Positions 21,160 through 32,231 of a stretch of DNA of 64,000 bases are shown here, one piece after another. The stretch spans positions 140,820 to 204,819 of the forward strand of contig JAKSZP010010607.1 of assembly GCA_022478985.1 (NCBI GenBank), in the 5' to 3' direction. Each line of letters begins with the position of its first letter. Position 1 is the first letter of the stretch. Under the pieces are notes generated by a model that saw only the letters and a list, made by a program, of their open reading frames with translations, was not told the origin of the DNA and did no database searches. This stretch comes from Massospora cicadina (taxonomy: Eukaryota; Entomophthoromycota; Entomophthoromycetes; Entomophthorales; Entomophthoraceae). A program made the position numbers and the translations under genes.

Positions 21160-24100
21160 GGGTATACAGCTGGAGGAACTGACCATGCACCCAATTAACC
21201 ATGGTCCCTTGGTGGATGTTGCAATGGAATATTTAGACTTCATCCTATGATTGACTTTATAGGGTCCAGACTAAAGTACGTCTAGCTTATTTTGTCAGCC
21301 TCCAGGTCATTGGTGATAAAAGAGAATGAGGTCACCTAATTAAAAATTTTGGTAAGGAGGGTTGTCCAAGATTAAATTGGGATGTCTCTTTTCCAGTGGT
21401 GGTGATAATGCCTTGAGTGTCTTGGGCTTGAAGCCGGAAAATTTCATCAGCTAAGGCCCTCATTATTAATTTGGAGTTCTCAGGTGTGGAGGTCTCGAGC
21501 ATTGGCTCGATGCTACTTGGCAGCTGAGATGCCCGCCCATATAGGGCTTCAAATGGGGACATCTTGATAACTTGGTGGTAGCTTATTCTGTAGGCAAGCA
21601 AGGCGCTGGATAGGTAATGGTTCCAATGAGAAGGGTCCGAGACAGCTAATTTCCAAAGAATGGAAATAAGAGTTGCGTTAGTCCATTCAACTGCCCCATT
21701 AGTGGAGTGGTGGTAAAGCGCAGCGAAAATCTGGGTAGTGCTGAATAGCAAGGTAAGTTCTTGGACTACCTGTGAGGTGAAGTTCAATACATTATTTGAA
21801 AGTAAGGTTTGAGGGCACCCATGCTGGGTGAAAATGGATCAAACGAGGAAAAGGGCCTTAGCTTTGGCAATAGCAGCTGTGACCAAAATCGCTTCAACCT
21901 ATTTGGTTAGAAGGTCCACGGATAGAATAATATATTTATGGCCATGCATCCCAGTGGGAAGAGGGCCCACCACATCATTGCTTACCACATTGAAGGGCCC
22001 AGTTGGACCAACAACCAAATGTTGAAATTAAGGGTTGGCTCTGTCTTACGATCAGCAAGTCATGCTTGCTTCCAGGACCTCCTGGATAGTCTCTACCATT
22101 CAGTCCCTGTAGCATCGTGACTTCAGCCATTTGTAAGTCTTTTTGATGGCCCCATGTCACATGGTGGAATGGCCTTCTAGTATAACATCAGTTCTGGAGG
22201 AGGAGAAGATGTAAGGGAGCCACTTCTTGTTGATCTTCTTGTAAAGCAGCCCATCCTAAATTTGTGTGTCATGAGTCATCCTTCGGAGTTCAACTTAGAC
22301 CTCTAGGGTTTCCAACTTCCACTGCTCTGGTCAGCCTATTAGATCATACAGCCGGTCCTCCTTGGGGATTAACGCAGCTAGTACCAGCATCCTGGAGAGG
22401 CTGTCAGCATTTTGATAAATCACGCCAGCACGATGGACAACGGTGAATTCATAGTTCTGCAGTCATAAAGCCCACCTGGCCAATCGACCATCTGGGTCCT
22501 TCATTTGTTGGAGCCACCGGAGAGAGGAGTGGTCTGTAATGATAGTAAAGTGAGTACAGTAGAGATAAGGCCAGAAATGTTTAATGGTTAGCAAGACAGC
22601 CAGGTATTCTCTCTTGGTGACGCTGTAGTTCCATTCATTTTTATTTAACATCTTACTAAAATAGGCCACAGGATGATGGACTTGGTTCTCATCATGCTGG
22701 AATAGGATATCCCGACGGCAACATCACTTGCATCTGTAAACAGCAAGAAGGTTGGTCAAAGCGTGGGTGGACTATAATGGGTATAGTACATAGAGCGATT
22801 CTTAAGGCATCTAAAGCCTGTTCTTGTTCAGGCCACCACTTGAATGGCACGTTCTTCTGCAGGAGGTATAACAGTGGCTCAGCGAGGTCAGCAAACTGGG
22901 GAATAGACTGCTGATAATAGCCCTCCATGCCTAGGAATACCTGTGTATTCCTTAAGCTTTGGGGGCGATTCATCATTTCTATGTCAATGACCTTGTCCAA
23001 TATAGTCTGGATGCCATCCTTGGAAACCTTGTGCCCCAGGAACTCTAGTTCGGACTGAAAGAAAGAGCACTTTGAGGGTTTTAGCTTTATAGACGCCCTT
23101 CATAGTCGATTGAAGACTTCCCTAAATGCTTGATATGCCCATTAAAGGTTTGAGAAAAATGGTAATGTCATCTAGATAAAGAAGGATGCAGGAAAGCTTC
23201 AAGTCCCTAAGGATCCCATCCATGGCACTTTGGAAAGTGGCCAGGGTGTTACAAAGGCCTTGGGGCACCTAGTGGGCTCTAATAGTCCTTCGTTGGCTAT
23301 GAGCGCACACTTAGCCCAGTCCTCAGGGGCGAGTTCAACCTTCCAATACCCAGTGGAAAGGTCCATGGCGGAAAAGTATTGGGATCAGGCGAGCAGATGG
23401 ATGGAAATATCAATTAGAGGTAAAGGATAACTGTCCTTTTTGGTGATGGAGTTAAGTCATTGATAATCCATCACCACCTGATAACTACCATCCTTCTTCT
23501 GAACCAAAAGAAGAGGAGAGGTCCAAGGGCTGCGTGAGGGCACCAGGAGTCTGGTTCAAGAAGTTGTTTGAGCTCAACGGTCACCTGTGCCTCCTTGACC
23601 TTGCTCTTTCAGTAAGGTTGGGACAAAAGGGAGGAGAATCCCCAGTTTCTACATGATGGAGGACCCCATTTATCTTTCCGAAGTCATAGGTTGAGGTCAA
23701 AAATAGGTCCAAATATTCTTCAAGCAACTCTAGGACCTTATGCTGTTGGTCATCTGAGAGGTCTTTACTGATATTAGTATTAACCAGACTAACTGGGGGT
23801 GGAGCCTCCAAGCTGAAGTCTCTCAAGTCCCCAAAGTTTTGGACATTGGCTTTAGCTTCCACCAGTAGTAGGCGGACATAGGCGGCATGACTGTTTGGAC
23901 CTACTATTTTGGGTTTATCATTAAGGTTGGCCAACAGCACTGATATAGATCTGGCGAAAGCAGGATCTAGAATCCCTAGACAAGTTAGCACCTCCTTTGG
24001 GGACGAGTTGTCTAGGCCTCAGACCTCTAACAGTTACCTTGAGGGGATGTTAACATGGAGCCGGTTATCTGCAATGACCTGAGATTTTGGGGGAATGGTA

Positions 24101-24660
24101 ATTGCCTTAGGTAAGTAAATTGGCATGCCTTCTTGCCCATCAACAGCAGAGGGGGCAGTCAGACTTGGAAACCCCTAATGTGATATTTGAGCTGATTGAT
24201 TCGGCTTTCTCTCTCTAGCAGACAAGCCTGGTCTTTAACCTCTGTCTTGGAACTGCAGGGGGTCTCAAAGATAAGCGGGATATGATGCCCAAGTAAGGAT
24301 AGAAAGCTGCCATTTTAATGGATCACTGCCGAATAATCTCAAAGAAACTGAGTCCCAAGAAGCAGGTCATAGCTAGGGTTATCTAGAGTGACATCAGGTG
24401 TGTCTACAGTGACCTTCCCAAATTATATCAGTAGAGAGTAATAAGCCCCTATAGATCGGGTGCACTGGGGGCCAGTCATGCCATACTCCATATAGTGTGG
24501 CATATTGGGAGAGATCTTGATGCATTTCATCAACTTGGAGGATATTAAATTCACGGGGGAGCCACTGTCAACTATGGCATGGAATGTTATTTTATGAACT
24601 TGAACTGCTACCCAGGTGACCAGACTTCCAAATTGGGGCGGCAAGGTGAGGAACATGGGA
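21160..24660 (-). pseudogene. G2 pol: protease, RT, RNase H, integrase
   Basis: Read on the minus strand. The protease is at 24656-24423, with active-site motif AIVDSGSPVNLIS. The linker and RT follow from about 23990: LGKINGVLHHVETGD-type sequence, then VPQGLCNTLATFQSAMD, then the catalytic YLDDI at 23164-23178. RNase H covers about 22700-22440 with SYSSMMR and ITDHSSLRWLQQMKDPDGRLARW. Integrase runs from about 22170 to 21332. It has a decayed HHCC region and a core ending in STNGAVEWTNATL, where the catalytic Glu is kept. After integrase, HGQFLQLYTPSDKI is shared with the G7 C-terminus. No chromodomain is evident. Stops near 23580, 22900 and 22050 and frame changes inactivate it. Confidence 0.88.
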
Positions 24661-24794
24661 GTGTCATCAGAAGAAGAGTAAGAAGTATCAATTCTTTATT
24701 ATCATTAGATATCAAAAACTCTTCTCCAGATGCCATAGCTCCTAGTTTGTACATGGTTGCGGAGGATTAATGAGGCTGGGTAGGGTTGTCAGCA

Positions 24795-26740
24795 CGAAGT
24801 GCCTCATCCTTCATGCTGACGGCCCTTTTCCCGCCCCCTTGGCAAGTCATTTCCGGCAGTTCTTGGCGCTGTGTCTGGAACCGTTACAGTAAGTGCATCT
24901 GGATCAAGGATTTTTCTAGTTTTTGACCACATGGACTCTAGGACGGTTAGAGGGGCCTGTGGAGGTAGGCTTAAAGTGTAAAGTCGACGTAGGGAGCTCA
25001 TTAAGGGCCTCCTTGATTTCTCAGATGCAGGTAAACCCATTCTTCTAGCCGATCATATGCATTTGGACCTCAGGATAAGATTCCAATGCAGAAATGACAG
25101 CGGTAATAGCATCATCCAGGGTGATACGATTCGTGGTGCTCAAGGGTTAATCTTGGGCATAAAAGTGGCATGCAAACTGGGTTGGGCTTTCTCCTTTGTT
25201 CATTCAGATACCCATGAAAGCCTGTTTTTGGTTGGCTAGGGTCTGGTTGCTGCCAAACTCTTGGACTAAAGCTGTGTGGACCTGATCCCAAGTTGTGCAC
25301 TCCTTCAAATGAGGGGTCATGATTTCCCAGGCAGTGCTATCTAGGCAGGAGTGGATATGCTTTACCTTCTGCCAATTAGTGGCCTCCTCCATGGAGCTTT
25401 CATAAGCGTACAGGAAGGATGCAATGCTCTCTTGGCTGGTTATGAACCTTTCTTTAAAACTAGTTTAAAGTTAGTTACCAAGGGAGTGGAGAGGGTGTTA
25501 ACACCAGGGATAGGTGCTGGCTCCAAGATCTCAGTTTCCGCATAGTCGCGGAGGCTCTGCTGGTCTAGCTGGCGTCAGAGGCCCTCAAGTTCCTCTTTGA
25601 TATCTTCCCAAATTTTGGTTGAGGGAGGAAACGGAAGCCCTATCCGCGACTTGATCTTTTAAAGATTGTATGTAGCATTCTGGCGGTGGAACTGGTCTTC
25701 AAAGGTGGTCAGGCAGGTTTCAAACCCTCGACAAGTTTGCTCAAGCTGAGAGATGTGAGCATCAGTAAGCTCAGCAAAATACTTAAGTTGCCCATTTCAT
25801 ATGACAGGGCATCTATGGAGACCTTAGGGTCAAGAGAGACTCCATCCATCGAAGTCTGCATCCTTTAGCTACATTTTGAATTTGCTCACATAAAAAATCC
25901 AAGGCTGTCATCACATCCTTCTGCTAGGGGTCCTCAGGGCCAGCAGCGGTGGGAGCCGAGGGACCTGGGGGTCCAGGGGGTTCACGGGGACCCTCTGGCC
26001 CTTTAGGCACCTCACGCCCCGCAGGGCCTTTAGGCCCCTGAGGCCCTTCAGGACCTTCACTCCTAGATGGGTAGTCGCAAGAGGCCAGCTCCTGATAGTG
26101 TTGTTGTAGGGTCTGTACCAGATCCTTGACTTGAAGGAGGCATTGATTCCAAGTTGTTTTAAGGTGTTGGACATTCTACGCAGCTCATCCTCAAGGTAAC
26201 CAGATATGCCGCTATCTAACACCAATACCTGATCTCGGACTTCATTAATCAGCCATTGATTATCAATTATGGCCTCGCAGATGCATGAACGAAGGAGGAG
26301 GCTGCATTATAAAAATCAACAAGGTGAGTGTGTAGGTCCTGGGTGAGACTCAGTTGTTGTGAGACTTCTTGATGGTGCAACCCAACCAGTCAGAGTAGGC
26401 GATGGATAGCTGGGTGAACAAAATGGTTTAGGTAATGTTTGGGCCCAACGTGAGTTCTGCTGGCGGCAGCTGGGCCAAACCATAGAGGTCCCGCATGGTA
26501 GAGGGAATGGTGGAGGCGTGGGAGCAACTAGTGCGGGCACCTGAAGAGTAGATACCATCTATCAGTTGTTGGATAACCTGATTAAGGTTTTTGTATTGAA
26601 GTTGGTACTGACTTCCATCAATATAAGGCAGGGTGAACTGGAAAGCGGCTTGAAAATCTAATTTTAGGTTAAGCGGCCAGTATTTCATGCCAAGAGGTAC
26701 TAACCCATAGGGAAACGCTTCTTGAATGACCAACGGCTTG
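24795..26740 (-). pseudogene. G2 gag: coiled coil, collagen-like tract, capsid, CCHC knuckle
   Basis: The N-terminal part, from about 26733, is alpha-helical and Gln/Leu-rich (IDGSQYQLQYKNLNQVIQQL). A coiled-coil-like stretch follows at about 26220-26100, then the collagen-like tract at 26058-25960. The capsid-like domain covers about 25392-25112 with WQKVKHIHSCLDSTAWEIMT and ALVQEFGSNQTLANQKQAF. The single nucleocapsid knuckle CTYCNGSRHSAKNC lies at 24897-24856. Gag builds the particle and binds genomic RNA. At least three stops or frame changes interrupt it, including one inside the region upstream of the collagen-like tract. Confidence 0.82.
25960..26058 (-). other. Collagen-like Gly-X-Y tract in G2 Gag
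   Basis: Eleven triplets read EGP EGP QGP KGP AGR EVP KGP EGP REP PGP PGP. Glycine holds the middle place in nine of eleven; the exceptions are Val and Glu, each one base change from Gly. The tract is followed by PSAP. Comparable tracts occur in G3 (10718-10767), G4 (38420-38570) and the minus-strand gag fragment (36580-36643), so it belongs to the element family and is not a chance composition effect. Confidence 0.85.
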
Positions 26741-26802
26741 GTATTCTAGGCTGCTAGTATTCTCCATCGTGATAGACGTTTTCACTTGCGACAGATTGGA
26801 GC

Positions 26803-26820
26803 CCTCTGTAGTAAGCACCA
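26803..26820 (-). promoter_or_regulatory. G2 tRNA primer-binding site
   Basis: In element direction TGGTGCTTACTACAGAGG, four bases after the 5' LTR. It differs by two bases from TGGTGCTCACTACAGGGG of G7. Confidence 0.8.
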
Positions 26821-26824
26821 CTCT

Positions 26825-27239
26825 TATTGGTGCTACAATTCTCTAGACTGGCGCTGAGGTCCAAAGGTGGCTTGAAGCTGCTAATTCGCAGAAAAGGTTG
26901 AGAAGGAAGTGGAAGGTTAGGTAATTTATTAAATATATTATTAGGCTTAGAAGGATTTGATATTTATAGGGTGTGATGGGACTCGGTGCCTCAGGGATTG
27001 TCAGAGCCTCATCTGTTCAGGATCTTTACTGATCTTCTGGAATGGCCTCCTTGTGGGAATCCTCAATGGATTGTGTCGCCCACTTGATTAAATTGGTGGA
27101 AACGCTTCTCCACGTGACTCAGGAATTGGGGAGTGGGTTCCTGAAGCCAATTCACCTTGGGTAGGTTCAGAAACCAATTTGGTCCAGCCTGATTTACAAA
27201 GTGGGGAATTTGATTCAACCATTACCTAAAATTCCAACA
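26825..27239 (-). repeat. G2 5' LTR
   Basis: Partner of 20720-21132. In element direction it starts TGTTGGAATTTT and ends GCACCAATA, followed by AGAG and the PBS. Confidence 0.92.
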
Positions 27240-27244
27240 ACAAC
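27240..27244. repeat. Target-site duplication, right of G2
   Basis: ACAAC, partner of 20715-20719. Confidence 0.75.
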
Positions 27245-28464
27245 AAACCAAGTAGCACAGCAGTGAGCCGCTTATACCACCATTGTGGAAGGGGAAGGGT
27301 GATCAGGGGGAATATTCACTTTACATACATTGTATAAAACATGAGCCAATGCAGAGAGCAAGGGCGTGGGTCTATCAGCGATATGGGGGCGAGATTTAGA
27401 ATATCAGTTGTCCATAGAAATCATTATCATCATAAATTGCGTTCAGGTAAGTGGACAAGCATTTTCCGCTTGAATGAAGATGGCAGGAAGTTGGGAAACT
27501 AAAGCAGTGTTAGCGTTTGTAACTTTTTCTTTGAAATGTAAAACAGCAAACACATTTTGAATGGCATCTTCAGCATTTTTATGCAGCTTGAGAATGGTTT
27601 TTTGCTCTGGGGGCAGGTATGGGAAAGAATGGGAGGGGGAGACCTTTGTACAGTTTATCGCTGTTTGGAATATGATATTGTGGAGGAAAATTTTAGCAGG
27701 TTGGGCAGCACTGCCATAGCAAAATGGTTTTAGATGCATAACAAATTGAAATTTGGGTGTGGGGCATAAAAGCACTGAGGGATCACAATGGGGGATCATG
27801 TAGGGATAAATTCGCTAATGTCAACTTAGGAGTTTTCAATCACATTACCTTATTCATCAGTTTCATCTAATGAGGACCATGGGTTAAGTCATACAAGTTC
27901 ATGTTTCCCTAATAGGGATGGCTGAGGCTGGTGATTGGGTTGGGGCTCAGGAGAGAATTGTCATCCAAGCCAAATCCTGATTGGTGGGAGCATTGGTGGC
28001 TCCAGACTTAAGATGGTTCTGATTGGCTGCTGTAGACGCAGCAGTGGCAGCAGGCTTTGAAAGATGTGGGAGAAGATTGCCCCCTGTTAGAATTTTAACC
28101 AGGTGATATTCCTCACATATTAACAAAATTAGTATAATAAATAATTTGGGATGATTGCTGATCAGTTGACTAATATTTCATTATTTAATAATAATACCCC
28201 AATTTGTGCTCCCCATTTGGTTGGGTTGAGCTGTCTTAATCTGCAGGATCAACAACTTATCAGGCATCATGAATGATAGAAAATTGGTGGGTCTCAACAC
28301 TGGTGTCTGAGCCCAGGGATGTTGAGATATTTAATATTATCAATTAAGATGACGAAGTACTTAAATTCAACATCAAAAAGTATCGGGAGTTGATCCTGAT
28401 AGTTTTCAGTTGATTTTGACACCGGTGACTTATGCTAAGGATGTTGAACTAAAAATATTAATTG

Positions 28465-28479
28465 TTAAAGCTTGGCTTT
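28465..28479. repeat. Target-site duplication, 3' side of LINE-B
   Basis: TTAAAGCTTGGCTTT, identical to 33742-33756. Confidence 0.92.
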
Positions 28480-28549
28480 TTTAGATTTATTGTGAGGAAG
28501 GCCACCCATGGGACGGACACTTCCAAATTTGACCTGAAAGAAACAAAAC

Positions 28550-31500
28550 TTAGTAACAGGGAAGGCACCCCAGAGAAACGATGCTATCTCTTGTTGCCAG
28601 CGGAAATGCCACTATGGGGAGGGGGAGGGAACGTGTGAAGGGGCCGTAGCCACAATTGAACACGTGTGGAGGAAAGGGTCTGATTTGATGAATCAAACTG
28701 GAAACCAGGAGGAGACCAGCTGTCGGCGATGTGGTGGGAGGTATCCAAATATCTACTCCTGAAAGTGGTCCACCAAATGAGACCAGAATCTGTGGACAGC
28801 TTCTGGGAGGTGGGGGTGGAGCCTGCGATGGCATCCAAGACAATCGTGTGGATAGTCCACATGGCGATTGCAACCACCAGAGCATGGAGGGAGGGTAGAA
28901 GGGGGGAGGCCATTAATAAAGCAAACATATCTCTTGACAGACTGAAGGGATGTGTTTGATCCTGGCCAAGCAGACGTTGAGCTTTGCGCCATATCACTAT
29001 AGAGGTAAGACACTTCTCCATACGTGGTGGAACAGCGTTTCATACTGGCCACACATGACGCAGGGTGAGTGTAGAGTGTTAGAGTGCTCATCCATATGGT
29101 ACACCCACCTCAGGCAGCGCCACACATGGGAGCGGATTTGAGGCTGCAACAGAGGATGGTGTGTATATCTCCAAATAGTCTTCTGAGTCTCAATGGAGTA
29201 AGGGATGTCCATCATGTCCAGGTAGTCCACCCTGGATAGGACATGGGGTCGTGTGGGGATCAAGCCATCTTGGATGGGTAGCTTGTACCTCTTGTGTGAA
29301 CTGAGGAGAGGGGCGGCTTCTCTGGGCTGTGTGTCCACTAATTGAAATTCTCCACTCAGCGCTCCGCATGGAGAGTAGGATTCGTTTGAAGTGAGTTTTA
29401 GTCCCATGAGGGCCTGTGGCCGATGGGTGTGAAGCCAGGTATTTCATCAAGGAGTGAGGGTTTGATGGATTGTTAAGGCCCAAGGCGCGGGAGAAGTTGG
29501 AGTGGGCTTCATGGGACCAGTGTTAGAGTAGAGTGTAGGGGCGGTGATGGCCGCAATCCAGGTGCCTAGGATCTTGGCAGCATGGGCTTTGAAGTCAAGC
29601 AGGACCATGCCACCATGATGATTAGGGCCAAACACGACCTCTAGCCATACTGGTGGTGGGCGGCCTGACCAAAGCCATCCTTGCAGAAGGGCATACAAGG
29701 ATTTGAAAAAGCTTGGGGAGAAGGGGATGGCGTGGGCTCCAAACCAGACTTTGGAGAGGAGCATAGAGTTGGCTAAAACAACCCTGCAAGTAAAGGAAGT
29801 AGTGTGGGCTCTGAGGGATGCGATGCGCATCGTCACATTATCTAGAATATGACGTTCCATTACTGCTGATGCATACCCGCCTTCCTCCATCCACACGCCC
29901 AGATGGTGGACCAGCCCTATGGTAGGGCGTGGTACGAAGGGGAGCACTAGTTGGGCGGTGTGGGGTGAGCTGGGAGGGCGAGCATGTGTGTGAGCAGATG
30001 GTCCAGGCTGGGCACTGGTCGCTGGGGACCAGCAGGTTTTTTACTGACCAAGGAGGATGATTTCGGTTTTGGAAGCGTTCAGTGCAGCATTACTTACCCA
30101 GGAATACTCCTAGATGAGAGCTTTAAGTGCGCGTGCATCTTTATTATTAGACACCCCTTCCACACAGTCGTCTGCAAACACCATCATCTTGACTGGGGCT
30201 TGGCCTGGTACATGGACCCAGTGATTTGGGCATTCATGTTTTAAAATTATTATGTCAAGGCTGAAGTTGTATAAGAGTGGGCTAAGGGGGTCCCCTTGTC
30301 GTAAGCCCCTTTGAGGGCGGATTACTTTCGTTAGGAAGCCAGGGCCATGCACTGCCATTGTTGCAGATTTCATGAGCAGCATCACCCAGTTGATGAAGTG
30401 AGGGGGTAAGCGGAATTGATGGAGGCAGGCCCTGAGGTATTCCCAGTTTACTCTATCATAGGCCTTCTGTTGATATATGAATACAAGTGCCCCAGAGGCT
30501 GTGGACTGGCATGCATTAGCCACAGAGTGCACGTTGTTAAATTGACCTTCTGGGTATGAAACTGATTTGTTCTGGAGAGATGGTGGCAGATGCTACAATG
30601 CCTAAACGGTTAGCCATGATTTTAGTTAAGATTTTTGTATCCGTGTTAGTTAAAGAAATGAGGCGCCAGTTGGCTAAGTCTAGCTTATCCCCTTTCTTGA
30701 AGAGTGTGACGGTGAAGGCCTCTTGTCCTCCTGGTAGGAGGCACGTTTCCAGAAGGCTCTGGTTAAGTGAGGCAAGCAGCAGTGGGGATATATATTTGAA
30801 GTACTTTTTATAGAATTCATATGGAATGCCATCTGGGTCTGGGCATTTCCGATTTGGTGCACCGCGGATGGCTGTCCATAGTTCATTTGGAGTAATCAAA
30901 TTCATTATTTCCGGGTATCAGGAAACAGTGCAAATGTGGGTTTGGTCAAAAAATTCCGCCACTTCAGCTGGCTGAATTGGATTGGATTTGTATAACTCAG
31001 AGTAATACTTTTGTATTTTAATTGCCACTTCGGCTGGCATATCCATGACGGAATCATCCAATCTTCGCACCTGTGTGCACGTCACGCTCTGGTGTGGTGC
31101 AAAATTTTTTTTAAAAAATATGCGGTGAACTTGTCACCCTCTGTAATGCATTTGGCCATGTACTGAACACAAACCCGATGTTTGTGTTACCTTTTGAGCG
31201 CGTTGAGCTGGGTAGCTGCTTCTGCCCATTTCTGGCCCCATGCAGGGCTGTAGCCTGTAGCCGGGATGTTGGACTCCAGGTGTGCCAACTCTGCCAGAGT
31301 GCGCGAAAAGACTTTTGATGTGGCTCATGAGCATTGGGAGGAGAGGTGGCAAGAGTGGCGGATGGTATCCTCTTTGAAGGTTGACCATGTGGAGATGGGG
31401 TCCGCGCAAAATGATGTAACAAACTCTTTTGCAAAAGTTGCTGATTCCACCCAAGAGGAAAATCCTTGCGACGCAAATTCAGGAGGGTGGAGTTTGCACC

Positions 31501-32231
31501 AATGTGGGGCCTTAGCCACTGTGACAGGTAGGTGGTAGGTTATCGAGACCAGCTGGTGATCAGAGAATTCATTTTTGTTGTTTGGAAGTGGGAAATGTGA
31601 GGTTGGAATTTTGCTGGCGTAAGGATAGGGTCAATGCCAGTCATGGACCTTAATTGGCCGTTGTGGACATGGGGGCACATCATGTTCTTGAGCAGAGGGG
31701 CTTGCCGCGGCAGCGCATCCATTAACCCAAGGGTGGCCTTTAGAACACAAAGTTCTACGTGACCCTGAGGAGTGTGGGAGGAGGAAGGCCAATGGTCCGT
31801 GGGTGTGTTTAGCCAACAGTTCATGTCGCTGACTAAAAAAAGGTCTGGGGGTAACGGGAGGGATTTGACCAACAAGAAAAATTCCTGATGCTCTCAGGCA
31901 CAGGTTGGGGCATAGATGTTGATTATAGCATGTGCCACGTCAGCCCACGAGAAAGTGACAACAAGGACTCGGCCATTGAGGAAGGATTCCAACAATTTTT
32001 TTTGAAAAAATTGTTTTTTGAACTAGCACCCCACAGTGCTCTGAACAAAAGGATAGGAATGGGAGGAGCATAGTTTCCAAGCATCCTCAGAACCTCGCGG
32101 ACAGTGGGACTCCTGAATGGCCAGGATATCCATGGGTAAATTTTTTTGTAAAAAACTCAGTTTCCTGCCCAGGATGGTGAGGTCTTGAGTCCAGCGATAT
32201 TCAATGTCCCTAAAGTGAAGGTTTCCCCCAT
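28550..32231 (-). pseudogene. LINE-B ORF2: endonuclease, RT, C-terminal Cys/His motif
   Basis: Starts at the ATG at 32231 (MGETFTLG...), like LINE-A. The endonuclease keeps FLVSDMNCWLNTPTD, in which the catalytic Asp that is Tyr in LINE-A is still present. The RT covers 30905-30110, with NANWRL-type sequence, FIPRRSI, RGLRQGDPLSPLLYNFSLD and the intact box FADD (30167-30178). Downstream, 29947-29450 shows IGLVHHLGVWMEEGGYAS and WLWSGRPPPVWLEV. The Cys/His motif at about 29080-29030 reads CVMCGQYETLFHHV but then diverges from the C-x4-C end of LINE-A. There are frameshifts near 32140, 30540 and 29480-29400 and a stop near 31550. Confidence 0.88.

Larger units (their letters stand above)
20720..27239 (-). 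mobile_element. Complete Ty3/gypsy element G2
   Basis: A 6.5-kb element on the minus strand with every structural landmark: TSD ACAAC, 415-bp LTRs beginning TGTTGGAA, PBS at 26803-26820, gag with a collagen-like tract and CCHC knuckle, protease, RT with YLDDI, RNase H, integrase, and a polypurine tract next to the 3' LTR. The domain order protease-RT-RNase H-integrase is typical of Ty3/gypsy. It sits inside S2. Both ORFs carry several stops and frameshifts, so it is a dead copy, but it is among the best-preserved gypsy copies here and gives the reference layout for this family. Confidence 0.92.
20590..28085 (-). mobile_element. S2: second S element, interrupted by gypsy G2
   Basis: S2 is 20590-20719 plus 27245-28085, about 971 bp in total, the same length as S1. 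Its 3' tail (GTCCATCCCCTGGTCAGC, then ATACCTCAAATAAA) matches S1 and LINE-2. The protein-coding part aligns with S1 through most of its length, with stops and frameshifts of its own. A weak candidate TSD, TTAGAATT, occurs at about 20568-20575 and 28087-28094, but 14-15 nt of A/T-rich DNA would then lie between tail and TSD. The right boundary is therefore less certain than for S1. Confidence 0.68.
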
